64,000 nt of DNA from Burkholderiales bacterium (GTDB taxonomy: Bacteria > Pseudomonadota > Gammaproteobacteria > Burkholderiales > Burkholderiaceae_C). Location of the stretch: assembly GCA_947464185.1 (NCBI GenBank), contig CANHVY010000006.1, positions 1-64,000 on the forward strand. Direction: 5' to 3'. Below, one piece after another: positions 9,494 through 19,320 of this stretch; position 1 is the first letter of the stretch; every line of letters begins with the position of its first letter. The notes below the pieces were generated by a model. It was given only the letters and a program-made list of their open reading frames with translations, ran no database searches and was not told the DNA's origin. Made by a program: the position numbers and the translations under genes.

Positions 9494-10564
9494 TCAGGCC
9501 TGCCGCAGCCGCTGGCACACCGCCGCCGTCACCTGGGCGGTGGTGGCCATGCCCCCCAGGTCGCCTGTGTGCAGGGTCGCGTCGGCGGTGACGGCCTCGA
9601 TGGCGGCCATGAGCGCGGCCGCGGCCCGCGCCTCACCCAGGTGCTCGAGCAGCATCACGCAGCTCCAGAAAGTGCCCACCGGGTTGGCCAGGCCCTTGCC
9701 CATGATGTCGAAGGCTGATCCGTGGATGGGCTCGAACATGCTGGGGTAGCGGCGCTCGGGGTCGATGTTGCCCGTGGGCGCGATGCCGAGGCTGCCGGCC
9801 AGCGCGGCGGCCAGATCGCTCAGGATGTCGGCGTGCAGGTTGGTGGCCACCACGGTGTCGATGGAGGCGGGCCGGTTGACCATGCGCGCGGTCATGGCAT
9901 CCACCAGCTCCTTGTCCCAGCGCACGTCCGGAAACTCGGCAGCGACCTGCAGCGCGATCTCGTCCCACATCACCATGGCGTGCCGCTGGGCGTTGCTCTT
10001 GGTCACCACCGTCAGCAGCTTGCGCGGGCGCGACTGCGCCAGACGGAAGGCGAATCGCATGATGCGCTCCACGCCGGCACGGGTCATCAGGGAGACATCG
10101 GTGGCCACCTCGATCGGGTGCCCTTGGTGCGCGCGTCCGCCCACCCCGGCGTACTCGCCCTCGGAGTTCTCGCGCACGATCACCCAGTCGAGGTCTTCAG
10201 GCCTGCAGCGCTTGAGCGGCGCATCGATGCCGGGCAGGATGCGCGTGGGCCGCACGTTGGCGTACTGGTCGAAGCCCTGGCAGATCTTCAAGCGCAGGCC
10301 CCACAGCGTGATGTGGTCGGGGATCTGCGGGTCACCAGCAGAGCCAAACAGGATGGCGTCCTGTCCTCGCAACGCCTCCAGGCCATCGGCGGGCATCATC
10401 TGGCCGTGGGCGCGGTACCAGTCCCCTCCCCATCCGAAGTTCGTGAACTCCAGGCGGAAGGTGCCCAGCCGGTCGGCCAGGGTCTGCAGCACCTGCTGCC
10501 CGGCGGGGATCACTTCCTTGCCAATGCCATCCCCCGGGATGGTGGCGATGCGATAGGTCTTCAT
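9494..10564 (-). CDS. Tartrate / D-malate / isopropylmalate dehydrogenase family protein
   Basis: 356 aa. IPGDGIGKEV, VIVRENSEGEYAGVGGR, NLHADILSDLAAALAGSLGIAPTGNI, FEPIHGSAFDI. Confidence 0.9.
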   Translation of the reverse strand: MKTYRIATIPGDGIGKEVIPAGQQVLQTLADRLGTFRLEFTNFGWGGDWYRAHGQMMPADGLEALRGQDAILFGSAGDPQIPDHITLWGLRLKICQGFDQYANVRPTRILPGIDAPLKRCRPEDLDWVIVRENSEGEYAGVGGRAHQGHPIEVATDVSLMTRAGVERIMRFAFRLAQSRPRKLLTVVTKSNAQRHAMVMWDEIALQVAAEFPDVRWDKELVDAMTARMVNRPASIDTVVATNLHADILSDLAAALAGSLGIAPTGNIDPERRYPSMFEPIHGSAFDIMGKGLANPVGTFWSCVMLLEHLGEARAAAALMAAIEAVTADATLHTGDLGGMATTAQVTAAVCQRLRQA

Positions 10565-10688
10565 GCTTGCTCCTGATCATCTGCGTGGCAGCCAAGGCCT
10601 GCAGTGTCGCCCGAGCCAAAGCGTCGTGTCGCACCTGCGGGGACAACGCAGACAATCGCGATTCCTGAGCCTTGAACCCGCGCCCGCC

Positions 10689-11879
10689 ATGAACGCACCC
10701 CTGCCCCTGCCTGCCCTGGACGAAGTCCGTGCCCACGAAGCCGAGATGATCGCCATCCGGCACCGCATCCACCAGAACCCCGAACTGGCGTACCAGGAGA
10801 ACGCCACCGCCGATCTCGTGGCCGAGTGCCTGCAGCGCTGGGGCTACGAGGTGCACCGCGGCCTGGGCGTGACGGGCGTGGTGGGCACGCTGAAGGTGGG
10901 CAGCAGCACGCGGCGCATCGGCCTGCGCGCCGACATGGACGCGCTGCCCATCCAGGAAGACAGCGGCAAGCCCTGGGCGAGCAAGGTCTTCGGCAAGATG
11001 CACGCCTGCGGCCATGACGGCCACACCGCCATGCTGCTGAGCGCGGCACGCCACCTGGCCGCCACGCAGCGCTTCGACGGCATCCTGCATGTGGTGTTCC
11101 AGCCGGCCGAGGAAGGCCAGGGCGGCGCGCGCCAGATGCTGGAAGACGGCTTCCTGGATCTGTTCCCCTGCGAGGCGATGTTTGGCATGCACAACGCGCC
11201 AGGCCTGCCAGCGGGCAAGTTCGCCGCGATGCCGGGCTTTGCGCTGGCCAGCTCTGACTCGGCCATCATCAAGGTGCGGGGTCGGGGTGGCCACGGCGCC
11301 ATGCCGCAGCATTCCACCGACTGCGTGGTGGCGGCCAGCAGCGTGGTCATGGCACTGCAGACGATCGTGTCGCGCAACGTGCCGCCGCTGCAGGTGGGCA
11401 TCGTCACCGTCGGGGCCTTTCTGGCGGGCGACGCGCCCAACGTCATTCCCGGCGAGGCCGAGCTGCGCCTGACCGTGCGGGCGTTCCACCCCGACGTGCG
11501 CGACCTGCTGCAGCGGCGCATCACCGAGATCGCCCAGGCCCAGGCCGCAGTACACGGTTGCACGGCCGAGGTGGACTACCAGCGCCGCTACCCCGTGCTG
11601 CACAACCACCCCAAGGAGACCGCCTTCTGCACGCAGGTGGTGCGCGACTGGCTGGGCGAAGACGGCCTGCTGCACGCCGAACCCGTCACCGGCAGCGAGG
11701 ACTTCGCCTTCTTTCTGGAGAAGGTGCCGGGCTGCTACGTCTTCATCGGCAACGGCGTCGGTTCCGAGGGCGGCTGCATGGTGCACAACCCGGGCTACGA
11801 CTTCAACGACGCCTGCCTGTCCACGGGGGCCAGCTACTGGGTCAAGCTGGCCGAGACGTACCTGAAGCAGGGCGGCTGA
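10689..11879 (+). CDS. M20-family amidohydrolase (hippurate hydrolase-like)
   Basis: RHRIHQNPELAYQE, LRADMDALPIQE, HACGHDGHTAMLL, QPAEEGQGGARQML. Start at internal ATG 10689. Confidence 0.9.
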   Translation: MNAPLPLPALDEVRAHEAEMIAIRHRIHQNPELAYQENATADLVAECLQRWGYEVHRGLGVTGVVGTLKVGSSTRRIGLRADMDALPIQEDSGKPWASKVFGKMHACGHDGHTAMLLSAARHLAATQRFDGILHVVFQPAEEGQGGARQMLEDGFLDLFPCEAMFGMHNAPGLPAGKFAAMPGFALASSDSAIIKVRGRGGHGAMPQHSTDCVVAASSVVMALQTIVSRNVPPLQVGIVTVGAFLAGDAPNVIPGEAELRLTVRAFHPDVRDLLQRRITEIAQAQAAVHGCTAEVDYQRRYPVLHNHPKETAFCTQVVRDWLGEDGLLHAEPVTGSEDFAFFLEKVPGCYVFIGNGVGSEGGCMVHNPGYDFNDACLSTGASYWVKLAETYLKQGG

Positions 11880-11928
11880 GTTCCGCCACGGAATTCGGCA
11901 GCACACGAAGACACAGGCACGACCGCCC

Positions 11929-12666
11929 ATGGACGGAGCCCGCATCCTGCTGGTGGAGGACGACGAACGCCTGGCGCAACTGGTGTCCGACGCCCTGACC
12001 AAGGCGGGCTGGCAGGTCACTCACGCGGCCCGGGGCGACGAAGGCGAAGCCCTGATGCGTCGCGAGCGTTTTGACGTCGTGCTGCTGGATGGGCACCTGC
12101 CCGGAAAGGACGGCTTCGACGTGCTGCGGGACGTGCGCCGGGACTTCACGGGCCGCATCGTGATGCTGACCGCGCGCGATGACGATATCGACCAGGTGCT
12201 GGGCCTGGAGGGCGGCGCCGACGACTACATCACCAAGCCTGTGGCCCCGCGCGTGCTGCTGGCGCGGCTGAAGGCGATGCTGCGGCGTGAAGCGCCCACA
12301 GTGGGTACCGCGGGCACAGCGGGTACAGCGGGTACAACGGGCGCAGCCGCTGGGGCAGACCGGCGCGTCATGCGCTTCGGCACCCTGGAGCTGAACCCCG
12401 CCGCGCGGGAGGTCACGCTCGCAGGCCAGGCGCTGGCGCTGACCACCGCGGAGTACGAACTGCTGCACTTCCTGGCCGAGCGGGCCGGGCAAGTGGTGTC
12501 GCGCGACGACATCATGCAGGGGCTGCGCGGCCTGGAGTTCGACGGCCTGGACCGCGCCATCGACGCTCGCATCTCGCGACTGCGGCGCAAGATTGGCGAC
12601 GATGCGGACACGCCCTCGCGCATCAAGACCGTGCGCGGCCAGGGCTACCTCTTCGTGCCGGGATGA
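11929..12666 (+). CDS. OmpR/PhoB-type response regulator
   Basis: REC (ILLVEDDERL, VVLLDGHLPGKDG, KPVAPRVLL) plus winged helix (LTTAEYELLHFL..RAIDARISRLRRKIG). Confidence 0.92.
   Translation: MDGARILLVEDDERLAQLVSDALTKAGWQVTHAARGDEGEALMRRERFDVVLLDGHLPGKDGFDVLRDVRRDFTGRIVMLTARDDDIDQVLGLEGGADDYITKPVAPRVLLARLKAMLRREAPTVGTAGTAGTAGTTGAAAGADRRVMRFGTLELNPAAREVTLAGQALALTTAEYELLHFLAERAGQVVSRDDIMQGLRGLEFDGLDRAIDARISRLRRKIGDDADTPSRIKTVRGQGYLFVPG
12302..12350 (+). repeat. 9-bp degenerate tandem repeat encoding (AGT)n interdomain linker
   Basis: ggtaccgcg ggcacagcg ggtacagcg ggtacaacg ggcgca; protein TVGTAGTAGTAGTTGAAAG. Confidence 0.8.
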
Positions 12667-14030
12667 CCTCGGCACCCGCTGCGACGGCGAGGACCCCTGG
12701 AGCCCGCGTCGCCCGCGTGGCCGCCGGGCTGGCCCTGGCGGTGATGGCGATGCTGCTGCTGGTGCAAGCCCTGGTCGCCCTGGCGGTGAAGGAGGTCACG
12801 GACGACTACGTTCGCCGCTTCATGGGCGGCACCGTGCTGATGCTGCAGCACGAGCTGGCACCCCTGGACGACGCCACCCGCGCCCAGCGGGTGCGCGAGC
12901 TGGACGAACGCTTTGCCTACCCGGTGGCCCTGGCGCCGGCCCAGGGTTTCACGGCAGAGGAGCGTGCCCGGCTGGCGGCCGGCGAGCTGCTGGTGACGGG
13001 GTTCAATCGGCGCGTGGTGGCGGCCCTGCCGGCTGGCACGGCGCAGCCCACGCCAGGAACCGCTCTGGCGTCCGAACAGGTGCTGGTGCTGGGCCCGCTG
13101 GACCCGGACTGGAACCCCGAGCACCGGCTGAACCTGCCCCGGGAACTGTGGCTGCAGATGGCCGCGGCGGTGGTGCTGGCTGCCGTCGTGGGACTGAGCG
13201 CCTGGGCGCTGCTGCGCCCCGCCTGGCGCGACCTGCGTGCCTTGCAGCGCACGGCCGACGCACTGGGCGCCGGGCGCTTTGACATCCCCATGCCAGCGCT
13301 GGCCAGCCGCCTGTTCGCCCCCGTGGGTCGCGGCATGCGCGCCACCCTGGAGCGCCTGGCCGGGGCGCTGGCGGCCCAGCGCGAGCTGACCGGCGCGGTC
13401 TCGCATGAGCTGCGCACGCCCCTGGCGCGCCTGCGCTTTGCCTTGGACGCGCTGGTGGACGAAGAAGATGCCGCCCGGCGCGCCGACGCCGTGGCGGCCT
13501 GTGAACGGGACATCGACGAACTCGAGGCGCTGATCGACGCGAGCCTGACACTGGCGCGCCTGGAAATGGGCGCCGTGGCCGCCGCACCGGTACCGGGCGA
13601 CCTGACGGCCCTGCTGGAGCAGGAACTGCAGGCCCTCGCGCCCCTGTTGGAAGGCAAGACCGTGGGCACGCACTGGGCCCTGCCAGGCCCGGTGGAGTTC
13701 GACGCGCGCCTGCTGCCTTATGCCCTGCGCAACGGGGTGCGCAATGCCGTCCGTCATGCCCGCTCGCGCATCGAGCTCTCCGCCTGGGTCGAAGGCGGCC
13801 GGGTCTTCGTGGCGGTGGACGATGACGGGCCCGGGGTACCACCGGAGCAGCGCGAGGCCGTGTTCCAGCCCTTCAAACGCCTGGACGGCGAGCGCGAGCG
13901 CCGCAGCCGCGGCTGGGGCCTGGGCCTGGCGATCGTGCGCCGCGTGGCCGAGGCCCATGGCGGGCAGGCCCGGATGCAAAGCGCCCCGCTGGGCGGGGCG
14001 CGCTTGTTGATCGACTGGCCGACGCCGTAA
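12663..14030 (+). CDS. Sensor histidine kinase
   Basis: SHELRTPLARLRFALDALVDEEDA; DDDGPGVPPEQREAVFQPF; GLGLAIVRRV. ATGA overlap with the response regulator. Confidence 0.92.
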   Translation: MTSAPAATARTPGARVARVAAGLALAVMAMLLLVQALVALAVKEVTDDYVRRFMGGTVLMLQHELAPLDDATRAQRVRELDERFAYPVALAPAQGFTAEERARLAAGELLVTGFNRRVVAALPAGTAQPTPGTALASEQVLVLGPLDPDWNPEHRLNLPRELWLQMAAAVVLAAVVGLSAWALLRPAWRDLRALQRTADALGAGRFDIPMPALASRLFAPVGRGMRATLERLAGALAAQRELTGAVSHELRTPLARLRFALDALVDEEDAARRADAVAACERDIDELEALIDASLTLARLEMGAVAAAPVPGDLTALLEQELQALAPLLEGKTVGTHWALPGPVEFDARLLPYALRNGVRNAVRHARSRIELSAWVEGGRVFVAVDDDGPGVPPEQREAVFQPFKRLDGERERRSRGWGLGLAIVRRVAEAHGGQARMQSAPLGGARLLIDWPTP

Positions 14031-14069
14031 GGCGTCGCCGGCCACTGCAGGGGGCCGGACCGAAGCCGG

Positions 14070-14612
14070 TCACATCGCCTGCACGGTGTGCGAGGTGGTG
14101 ACCTTCAGCCAGGCGCCGGGATGCTGCGGCAGGTTCACCAGGTACTCACGCCCGTCCCACTCGTAGCGCACCGAGTAATCACGCACCTGCTCGCGCATGG
14201 TGGTCACCGGCTGGCAGACCTGGACCGTCTTCACCGTCGTGGTGGTGTTCTGCTCGGCCATGTTGCGCGCGATCTGCGCGCCCACGGTGCTGCCCGCGGC
14301 CACCGCCACCACCTTGCCGCTGCCCTTGCCGATGGGTGACGCGATGGCGCCGCCAATCAGCGATCCGGCCAAGGTGGTCCCCCAGCCCGCCTGACCCGGG
14401 GTGGTCACCACCTGCTGCTGCTCGGTGCAGTGCTGGCTCTGCTCGCTGAAGCGCTCGGTGTTCGCCGTGACGCTGATGACGCGGGCCAGGGACGCGCTGG
14501 ACACACGGTGATCACCGCTGCGGAAGTCTTGCGCCAGGGCTGCGGTGACGCCCACGGTCAGGGTGGTGGCCACCAGGGCGAGGGCGAAGGCGCGGGGGGT
14601 GAACTTGCTCAT
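14070..14612 (-). CDS. Glycine-zipper 2TM-like outer-membrane/periplasmic protein
   Basis: MSKFTPRAFALALVATTLTVGVTAALAQ signal; GWGTTLAGSLIGGAIASPIGKGSGKVVAVAAGSTVGAQI glycine zipper. Confidence 0.7.
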   Translation of the reverse strand: MSKFTPRAFALALVATTLTVGVTAALAQDFRSGDHRVSSASLARVISVTANTERFSEQSQHCTEQQQVVTTPGQAGWGTTLAGSLIGGAIASPIGKGSGKVVAVAAGSTVGAQIARNMAEQNTTTTVKTVQVCQPVTTMREQVRDYSVRYEWDGREYLVNLPQHPGAWLKVTTSHTVQAM

Positions 14613-14781
14613 GGGAATCTCCTTGTTGCTGCACTGTGGCGACACACCGTGTGTCGATGGAAGGCATTGTGGAAACCCCTGGCACGCTTGTCTGTGGCGC
14701 CTGTGTGGGCGCTTCGTGACAATCTGTGACAGTACCCGGCGCCAGCCGCCCCGTCCCTCATGGTTTGAACAGGTTGCACCC

Positions 14782-15468
14782 ATGACACCCTTGCGCATGA
14801 TTTCCTCCATGGCCACCCGCCAGGTGCTGGCCGAGCTGATCGCTGGCCATGAGCGTGCCGGTGGTGGCCCCACGACCCTGGAGGCCGTGGGCGGGGTAGA
14901 CGCGGCCCGGCGCGTGCAGGAAGGCGAAGTCTTCGACCTCGTGGTGCTGGCCGCCAACGCCCTGGCGGCCCTGGAGAGTGCTGGCAAGACGGTGGCCAGC
15001 AGCACCGTGGCCCTGGTGCGCTCAGGTGTCTCGGTGGCCGTGCCGGCGGGGGCACCGCAACTGGACATTGGCACGGAAGACGCGCTGAAGGCGGCCGTAC
15101 TGGCCGCGCCGACGCTGGGATACTCCACCGGCCCCAGCGGCACGCACCTGCTCAAGACCTTCGAGCGCTGGGGCATCCTGGAGACGGTGCGCCCGCGCAT
15201 CGTCCAGGCGCCACCGGGCGTGCCGGTGGCCCGCCTGGTCGCGCAAGGTGAGGTGGCGCTGGGCTTTCAGCAGTTGAGCGAACTGCTGCATGTGCCAGGC
15301 ATCGCCATCGTCGGCCCCTTGCCGCCGGGCGTACAGATCATGACCACCTTCTCAGCAGCGCTGGCGGCCACGTGCCGGCAACCTGAAGCGGCGCAAGAGC
15401 TGCTGGCCTTCATGGCCTCACCCGTGGCGGACGAGGCCAAGCGGCGCCAGGGGATGGAACCGGCCTGA
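14782..15468 (+). CDS. ModA-like substrate-binding domain protein lacking an obvious signal peptide
   Basis: ARRVQEGEVFDLVVLAANALAALESAGK; GPSGTHLLKTFERWGI; GFQQLSELLHVPGIAIVGPLP. Confidence 0.7.
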   Translation: MTPLRMISSMATRQVLAELIAGHERAGGGPTTLEAVGGVDAARRVQEGEVFDLVVLAANALAALESAGKTVASSTVALVRSGVSVAVPAGAPQLDIGTEDALKAAVLAAPTLGYSTGPSGTHLLKTFERWGILETVRPRIVQAPPGVPVARLVAQGEVALGFQQLSELLHVPGIAIVGPLPPGVQIMTTFSAALAATCRQPEAAQELLAFMASPVADEAKRRQGMEPA

Positions 15469-15505
15469 ATATCAGGCCCGCATGCCGTCGTCTGCGGCCC
15501 GCACT

Positions 15506-16336
15506 TCAAGCGGTGACGATCCAGCCCTCCACCGGGTCCACCTCTGCCGGCAGGCCGTAGCCGGGCTGCGCGGCCGCCCAGGCCGCCTGCACCAGGCACA
15601 ACACGGCATCCAGCCGGTCGCCCGAGGCGTCGTCCACCAAGCTGTCGCGCTGCGCATGCGTGAGTTTCAGGCGCAGCCCCAGCCGGGTGCGGCCCTGCTC
15701 CAGGGCGTCCACGATGTCCTTGCGGGCGATCAGCCGGTCGGCGCTGTCCTGGTTCTTGTACGAGCGGTTGCCGATCAGCTCGTACGCCAGCCAGCCGGGG
15801 TAGCCCTCCAGGCCCACGCGAGCCTCGTCGCCTGCATGCAGGCCGGGCAGGCTCAGGCCCGCGGCCAGCAGGCGCGACAGCCCCTCGAAGTACATGAAGC
15901 CCACGGGCACGTAGCGGGTCTGCAGCGGGCTGGTGGAGCTGATGCCGGGCAGCGCACCGTCGGTGCGCCGGTGCAGCAGGCGCTGGCCGGCGGGCCGGGT
16001 GTTGCCCCAGGCATCGACCAGGGCGCGGAAGCCCATGCGCGTGGTGCAGCGCCGCCGCAACTCGGCCATCACGCCCTGCGCAGAAGCCCCCAGCGCCAGA
16101 TGCTCCACAAAGGCCCTGGGCAGGCCGAAAGGAAAGTCAAACGCCCCCAGCCAGGGGCCGGGTTCGGCCAGGGCCGCCTCGAAGGCGCTGAAGTCCGTGC
16201 ACACGTCCAGGCGTTCGAAGCGCAGCACCGGTCCTTGAAGGCGGCCCCGGGCCACGGTGATGGGCTTGCGGCGCGACGGCGCGCTGGTGAAATCCACGCC
16301 CAGCAGTGCGGGGGTGTCAAAGGTCGAAAGGAACAT
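15506..16336 (-). CDS. DUF429-like protein
   Basis: LLGVDFTSAPSRRKPITVA...LGAFDFPFGLPR; VGLEGYPGWLAYELIG; GDRLDAVLCLVQAAWA. Confidence 0.7.
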   Translation of the reverse strand: MFLSTFDTPALLGVDFTSAPSRRKPITVARGRLQGPVLRFERLDVCTDFSAFEAALAEPGPWLGAFDFPFGLPRAFVEHLALGASAQGVMAELRRRCTTRMGFRALVDAWGNTRPAGQRLLHRRTDGALPGISSTSPLQTRYVPVGFMYFEGLSRLLAAGLSLPGLHAGDEARVGLEGYPGWLAYELIGNRSYKNQDSADRLIARKDIVDALEQGRTRLGLRLKLTHAQRDSLVDDASGDRLDAVLCLVQAAWAAAQPGYGLPAEVDPVEGWIVTA

Positions 16337-16445
16337 CGCTCAATTGTCCGCCGGCAGCCTGATGCGCAAATCCTCTCCGTAACCAGTGACCAGCACGCCG
16401 TACCCAGCACCCAGCGGCCGGTTCACCGGCGCTACAGTGCCTCGG

Positions 16446-17498
16446 ATGCATGCCCCCAACCCCTCTCCCCTGAACACCCACCCTGTCCTCGCCGAAGCCA
16501 CCCGCGGCGGCATCGTCGAATCCTTCCACCGCGGCGCCCTCGCCATCGTGGATGCCGACGGTGCCGTCCACACGGCGCTGGGCGACGTGGAGCGGCCGAT
16601 CTTTCCGCGCTCGGCCGTGAAGGTGCTGCAGGCCCTGCCCCTGGTGGAAAGCGGCGCGGCAGACCGCCTGGGTCTGACGGATGAGGAACTGGCCATCGCC
16701 TGCGCCTCGCACGGCGGCGAGGAGCGCCACGCGCGCACGGCGGCGGCCATGCTGGCCAAGGCCGGCGTGGACGTGAGCGCACTGGAATGTGGTGCGCACT
16801 GGCCCTACAACGACGCAGCCGTGAAGGCGATGGCCGCCGCCGGCACCCAGCCCACCGCCCTGAACAACAACTGCTCGGGCAAGCACTCGGGCTTCGTCTG
16901 CCTGGGCTGCATGCTGGCCGACGGGCGTGACGTGGCGGGCTTTCTGCGCGGCTACGTGAAGCCCGAGCACCCCGTGATGCGCGAGGTCACCGCCGCGTTG
17001 CAGGACAGCACGGGCTTTGACCTCGCTACCGCCGCGCGCGGCACCGACGGCTGCTCCATCCCCACCTACGCCATCCCGCTGCGCCACCTGGCGCATGCCT
17101 TCGCCCGCGTGGCCACAGGGGTGGGAATGCGCGAAGGGCACGCGCGCGCCGCCCGCCGACTGCGCGAAGCCGTGTCCCGCGCACCCTACATGGTGGCCGG
17201 CACCGGGCGCTTCGACACCCGCGTGATGGAACGCCTGGGCGAGCGCGTGTTCTGCAAGGTGGGCGCCGAAGGCGTGTATTGCGCGGCCCTGCCGGAGCTG
17301 GGCCTGGGCGTGGCGCTGAAGATGGACGACGGCAACACCGCGCGCGCCTGCGAGGTGGTGATGGCCGGCATCATCGAAGCACTGCTGCCGCTGAATGACG
17401 GCGACGCCGCCTTCATGCGCACCTTGAGCGAGGTGTCGATGAAGAACTGGAACGGCATCGAGGTGGGCACGCTGCGGGCGGCGGCGTCCTTCAGGTAG
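16446..17498 (+). CDS. Asparaginase (L-asparaginase II type, thermolabile family)
   Basis: VAEATRGGIVESFHRG-like start, FPRSAVKVLQALPLVESGAAD, NNNCSGKHSGFV, TDGCSIPTYA. Confidence 0.88.
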   Translation: MHAPNPSPLNTHPVLAEATRGGIVESFHRGALAIVDADGAVHTALGDVERPIFPRSAVKVLQALPLVESGAADRLGLTDEELAIACASHGGEERHARTAAAMLAKAGVDVSALECGAHWPYNDAAVKAMAAAGTQPTALNNNCSGKHSGFVCLGCMLADGRDVAGFLRGYVKPEHPVMREVTAALQDSTGFDLATAARGTDGCSIPTYAIPLRHLAHAFARVATGVGMREGHARAARRLREAVSRAPYMVAGTGRFDTRVMERLGERVFCKVGAEGVYCAALPELGLGVALKMDDGNTARACEVVMAGIIEALLPLNDGDAAFMRTLSEVSMKNWNGIEVGTLRAAASFR

Positions 17499-18186
17499 AG
17501 GATCGTGCCACTCCACGTTGAATCACGATACGCCTGTACCCAACCTCGATCTCACCCCCTGCCTGAAGACGCAGCAACGCCTCATTGACGCGTTGACGCG
17601 ACGCCCCAACGGCACGGGCCATGTCCTCTTGTGTCAGGCGCAACCTCACCCGACCGTCAGGCAGTTCTTCGCCGTTCTCGGTAGCGAAGTGCTCCAGTGC
17701 AGCCCGCAGTCGGTCATCCAGGCGACTCTGGGACTGGGCCGCCACCAGTTCAAGGGCTTCGCTCAGTCGCGACCCCAGAAAGCGCGACATCGCGATGCCC
17801 GCCTCGGGGTCGCGGCGAAGCACTCCCAGTACGGCATCAACTGCAATCCACAGCGCCTGACTTTCACCGCTCGACACCAGATCCGTCTGAAACGGCAATC
17901 CCGTCAACACGGAGGCTACGCCGACGGCCTCGCCAGGCTCGACCCATCGAATCAGGTGCTCATCGCCGTTAGGACCGTGGGTCACGGCACGCAATCGGCC
18001 ACGCTGCAGGACCAGCATGCCCGTCACGGGCTGGCCTCTCTGCATGATCAAGGCGCCATCGCGAAACTGCCTCAACACCGCCTGCCGGCGCAAGATGTCA
18101 ACTGCCTCTGCGGGCAATATCTGCCACAGATGCAACCGGTAGGGTGACACTGAAGCCCGGGCACCAGGAACAGGATAGGGATTCAC
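17491..18186 (-). CDS. Crp/Fnr-family transcriptional regulator (copy 1)
   Basis: cNMP-like domain plus C-terminal HTH (RLTQEDMARAVGASRQRVNEALLRLQAGG). GTG start; paralogous to 23266-23949. Confidence 0.88.
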   Translation of the reverse strand: MNPYPVPGARASVSPYRLHLWQILPAEAVDILRRQAVLRQFRDGALIMQRGQPVTGMLVLQRGRLRAVTHGPNGDEHLIRWVEPGEAVGVASVLTGLPFQTDLVSSGESQALWIAVDAVLGVLRRDPEAGIAMSRFLGSRLSEALELVAAQSQSRLDDRLRAALEHFATENGEELPDGRVRLRLTQEDMARAVGASRQRVNEALLRLQAGGEIEVGYRRIVIQRGVARSST

Positions 18187-18191
18187 CCGCG

Positions 18192-18213
18192 GATTGTCAC
18201 GTATGCGGCAATC
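18192..18213. promoter_or_regulatory. Candidate Crp-family operator GATTGTCACGTATGCGGCAATC
   Basis: GATTG-N12-CAATC inverted repeat, 5 nt from the regulator GTG; 19/22 identical to the site at 23955-23976. Confidence 0.6.
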
Positions 18214-18288
18214 TGAAAGAACGACCAGCCGTCTAATCCTCTGGCTGGGTGCGTTTCGACGCTCGGCTGCACCGTTGGAGGATGGCAG

Positions 18289-19278
18289 ATGATCAAGACC
18301 GTTCGACTTGCCGGATGGATCACTGGGCTGCTGTTGGCCCTGCCTGCGTGGTCCCAGACCACCACGCTGAGGATTCAGGACTATCCCGGCCTGGGCAATT
18401 TCCTCGTACGCGTCGCCAATGCCAACGGACTGTGCGAGAAACAGGGGTTGAAGTGCGAGCTAAAGACCATCCCGGCGGCGCCCCTGGGTATCCAGACACT
18501 GCTCTCAGGCGACTTGGATGTGGCCTTCGGCCCCCCTGAGGTGGTGGTCCAGGCCGCACACAAGGGCGCCGACCTCAAGGTGATTGCGAGCGGCGCGCGT
18601 GAGCCCATCTTTTTCCTGATGGCGGCAGCGGGCCTGGAAACACCCAACGCAGGCAAAGGCTACCCGGGGATGATGCAGGACTTCAAGGGCAAGCGCGTAG
18701 GGGTGACGGCCCGAGGCAGTGGCGCGGAGTTCCAGCTGGTGGACATGCTCAAGGATGCGGGCATGAGGGCAGAGGACGTGACCATCGTGGCGGTTGGTGC
18801 ACCCAACACCGCCTTTCCGGCCATGGTGAACAAGCAGATCGATGCGCTGGTGCTGTTCACCCCCATGGACGGCTTCTGTGAAGTCAGCAAGGCGTGCCGA
18901 GTGGTGCTGGACCCGCGCAAGGGTCAGGGTCCGGCTGACATCCTGAACCTGCGCGGCGCCGCCAGCGTCCAGACTGTCAGGGCCGAGTTCGCGGCCCGCA
19001 ACCCGAAGGCCGTGGAGGCCTATGTGCGTGTCCTTCGCGAAGCGGAGGTCTTGGCGCGCAATCCGGCGCAATTCGACGCCATGCTCAAGATCGCGCGTGA
19101 CACATTCCCCATCAACGCACCAGGCGGAGAAAGAGTGCTGGAGGTGGCCCTGCGCAACAGCATGCCCGGCTTTGGTGCTGACGTGGACCCCAAGGCGCTG
19201 CAACACGCTGCGCAGTACCTGCACAGCAACGGACAGATCGACAGGTTGGTCGACACCTCGAGACTGCTGCAGCGCTGA
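18289..19278 (+). CDS. ABC transporter substrate-binding protein (NitT/TauT family)
   Basis: 329 aa. MIKTVRLAGWITGLLLALPAWSQ signal; GKRVGVTARGSGAEFQLVDMLKDAGM. Confidence 0.85.
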   Translation: MIKTVRLAGWITGLLLALPAWSQTTTLRIQDYPGLGNFLVRVANANGLCEKQGLKCELKTIPAAPLGIQTLLSGDLDVAFGPPEVVVQAAHKGADLKVIASGAREPIFFLMAAAGLETPNAGKGYPGMMQDFKGKRVGVTARGSGAEFQLVDMLKDAGMRAEDVTIVAVGAPNTAFPAMVNKQIDALVLFTPMDGFCEVSKACRVVLDPRKGQGPADILNLRGAASVQTVRAEFAARNPKAVEAYVRVLREAEVLARNPAQFDAMLKIARDTFPINAPGGERVLEVALRNSMPGFGADVDPKALQHAAQYLHSNGQIDRLVDTSRLLQR

Positions 19279-19320
19279 TCCTCCGTACGGAGCCAGGCTC
19301 CCCTGCAGGCCGCCGATTTC

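Noticed and set aside
10332-12020. 562-aa minus-strand ORF
   Set aside because: Antisense to the M20 hydrolase; no family signature.
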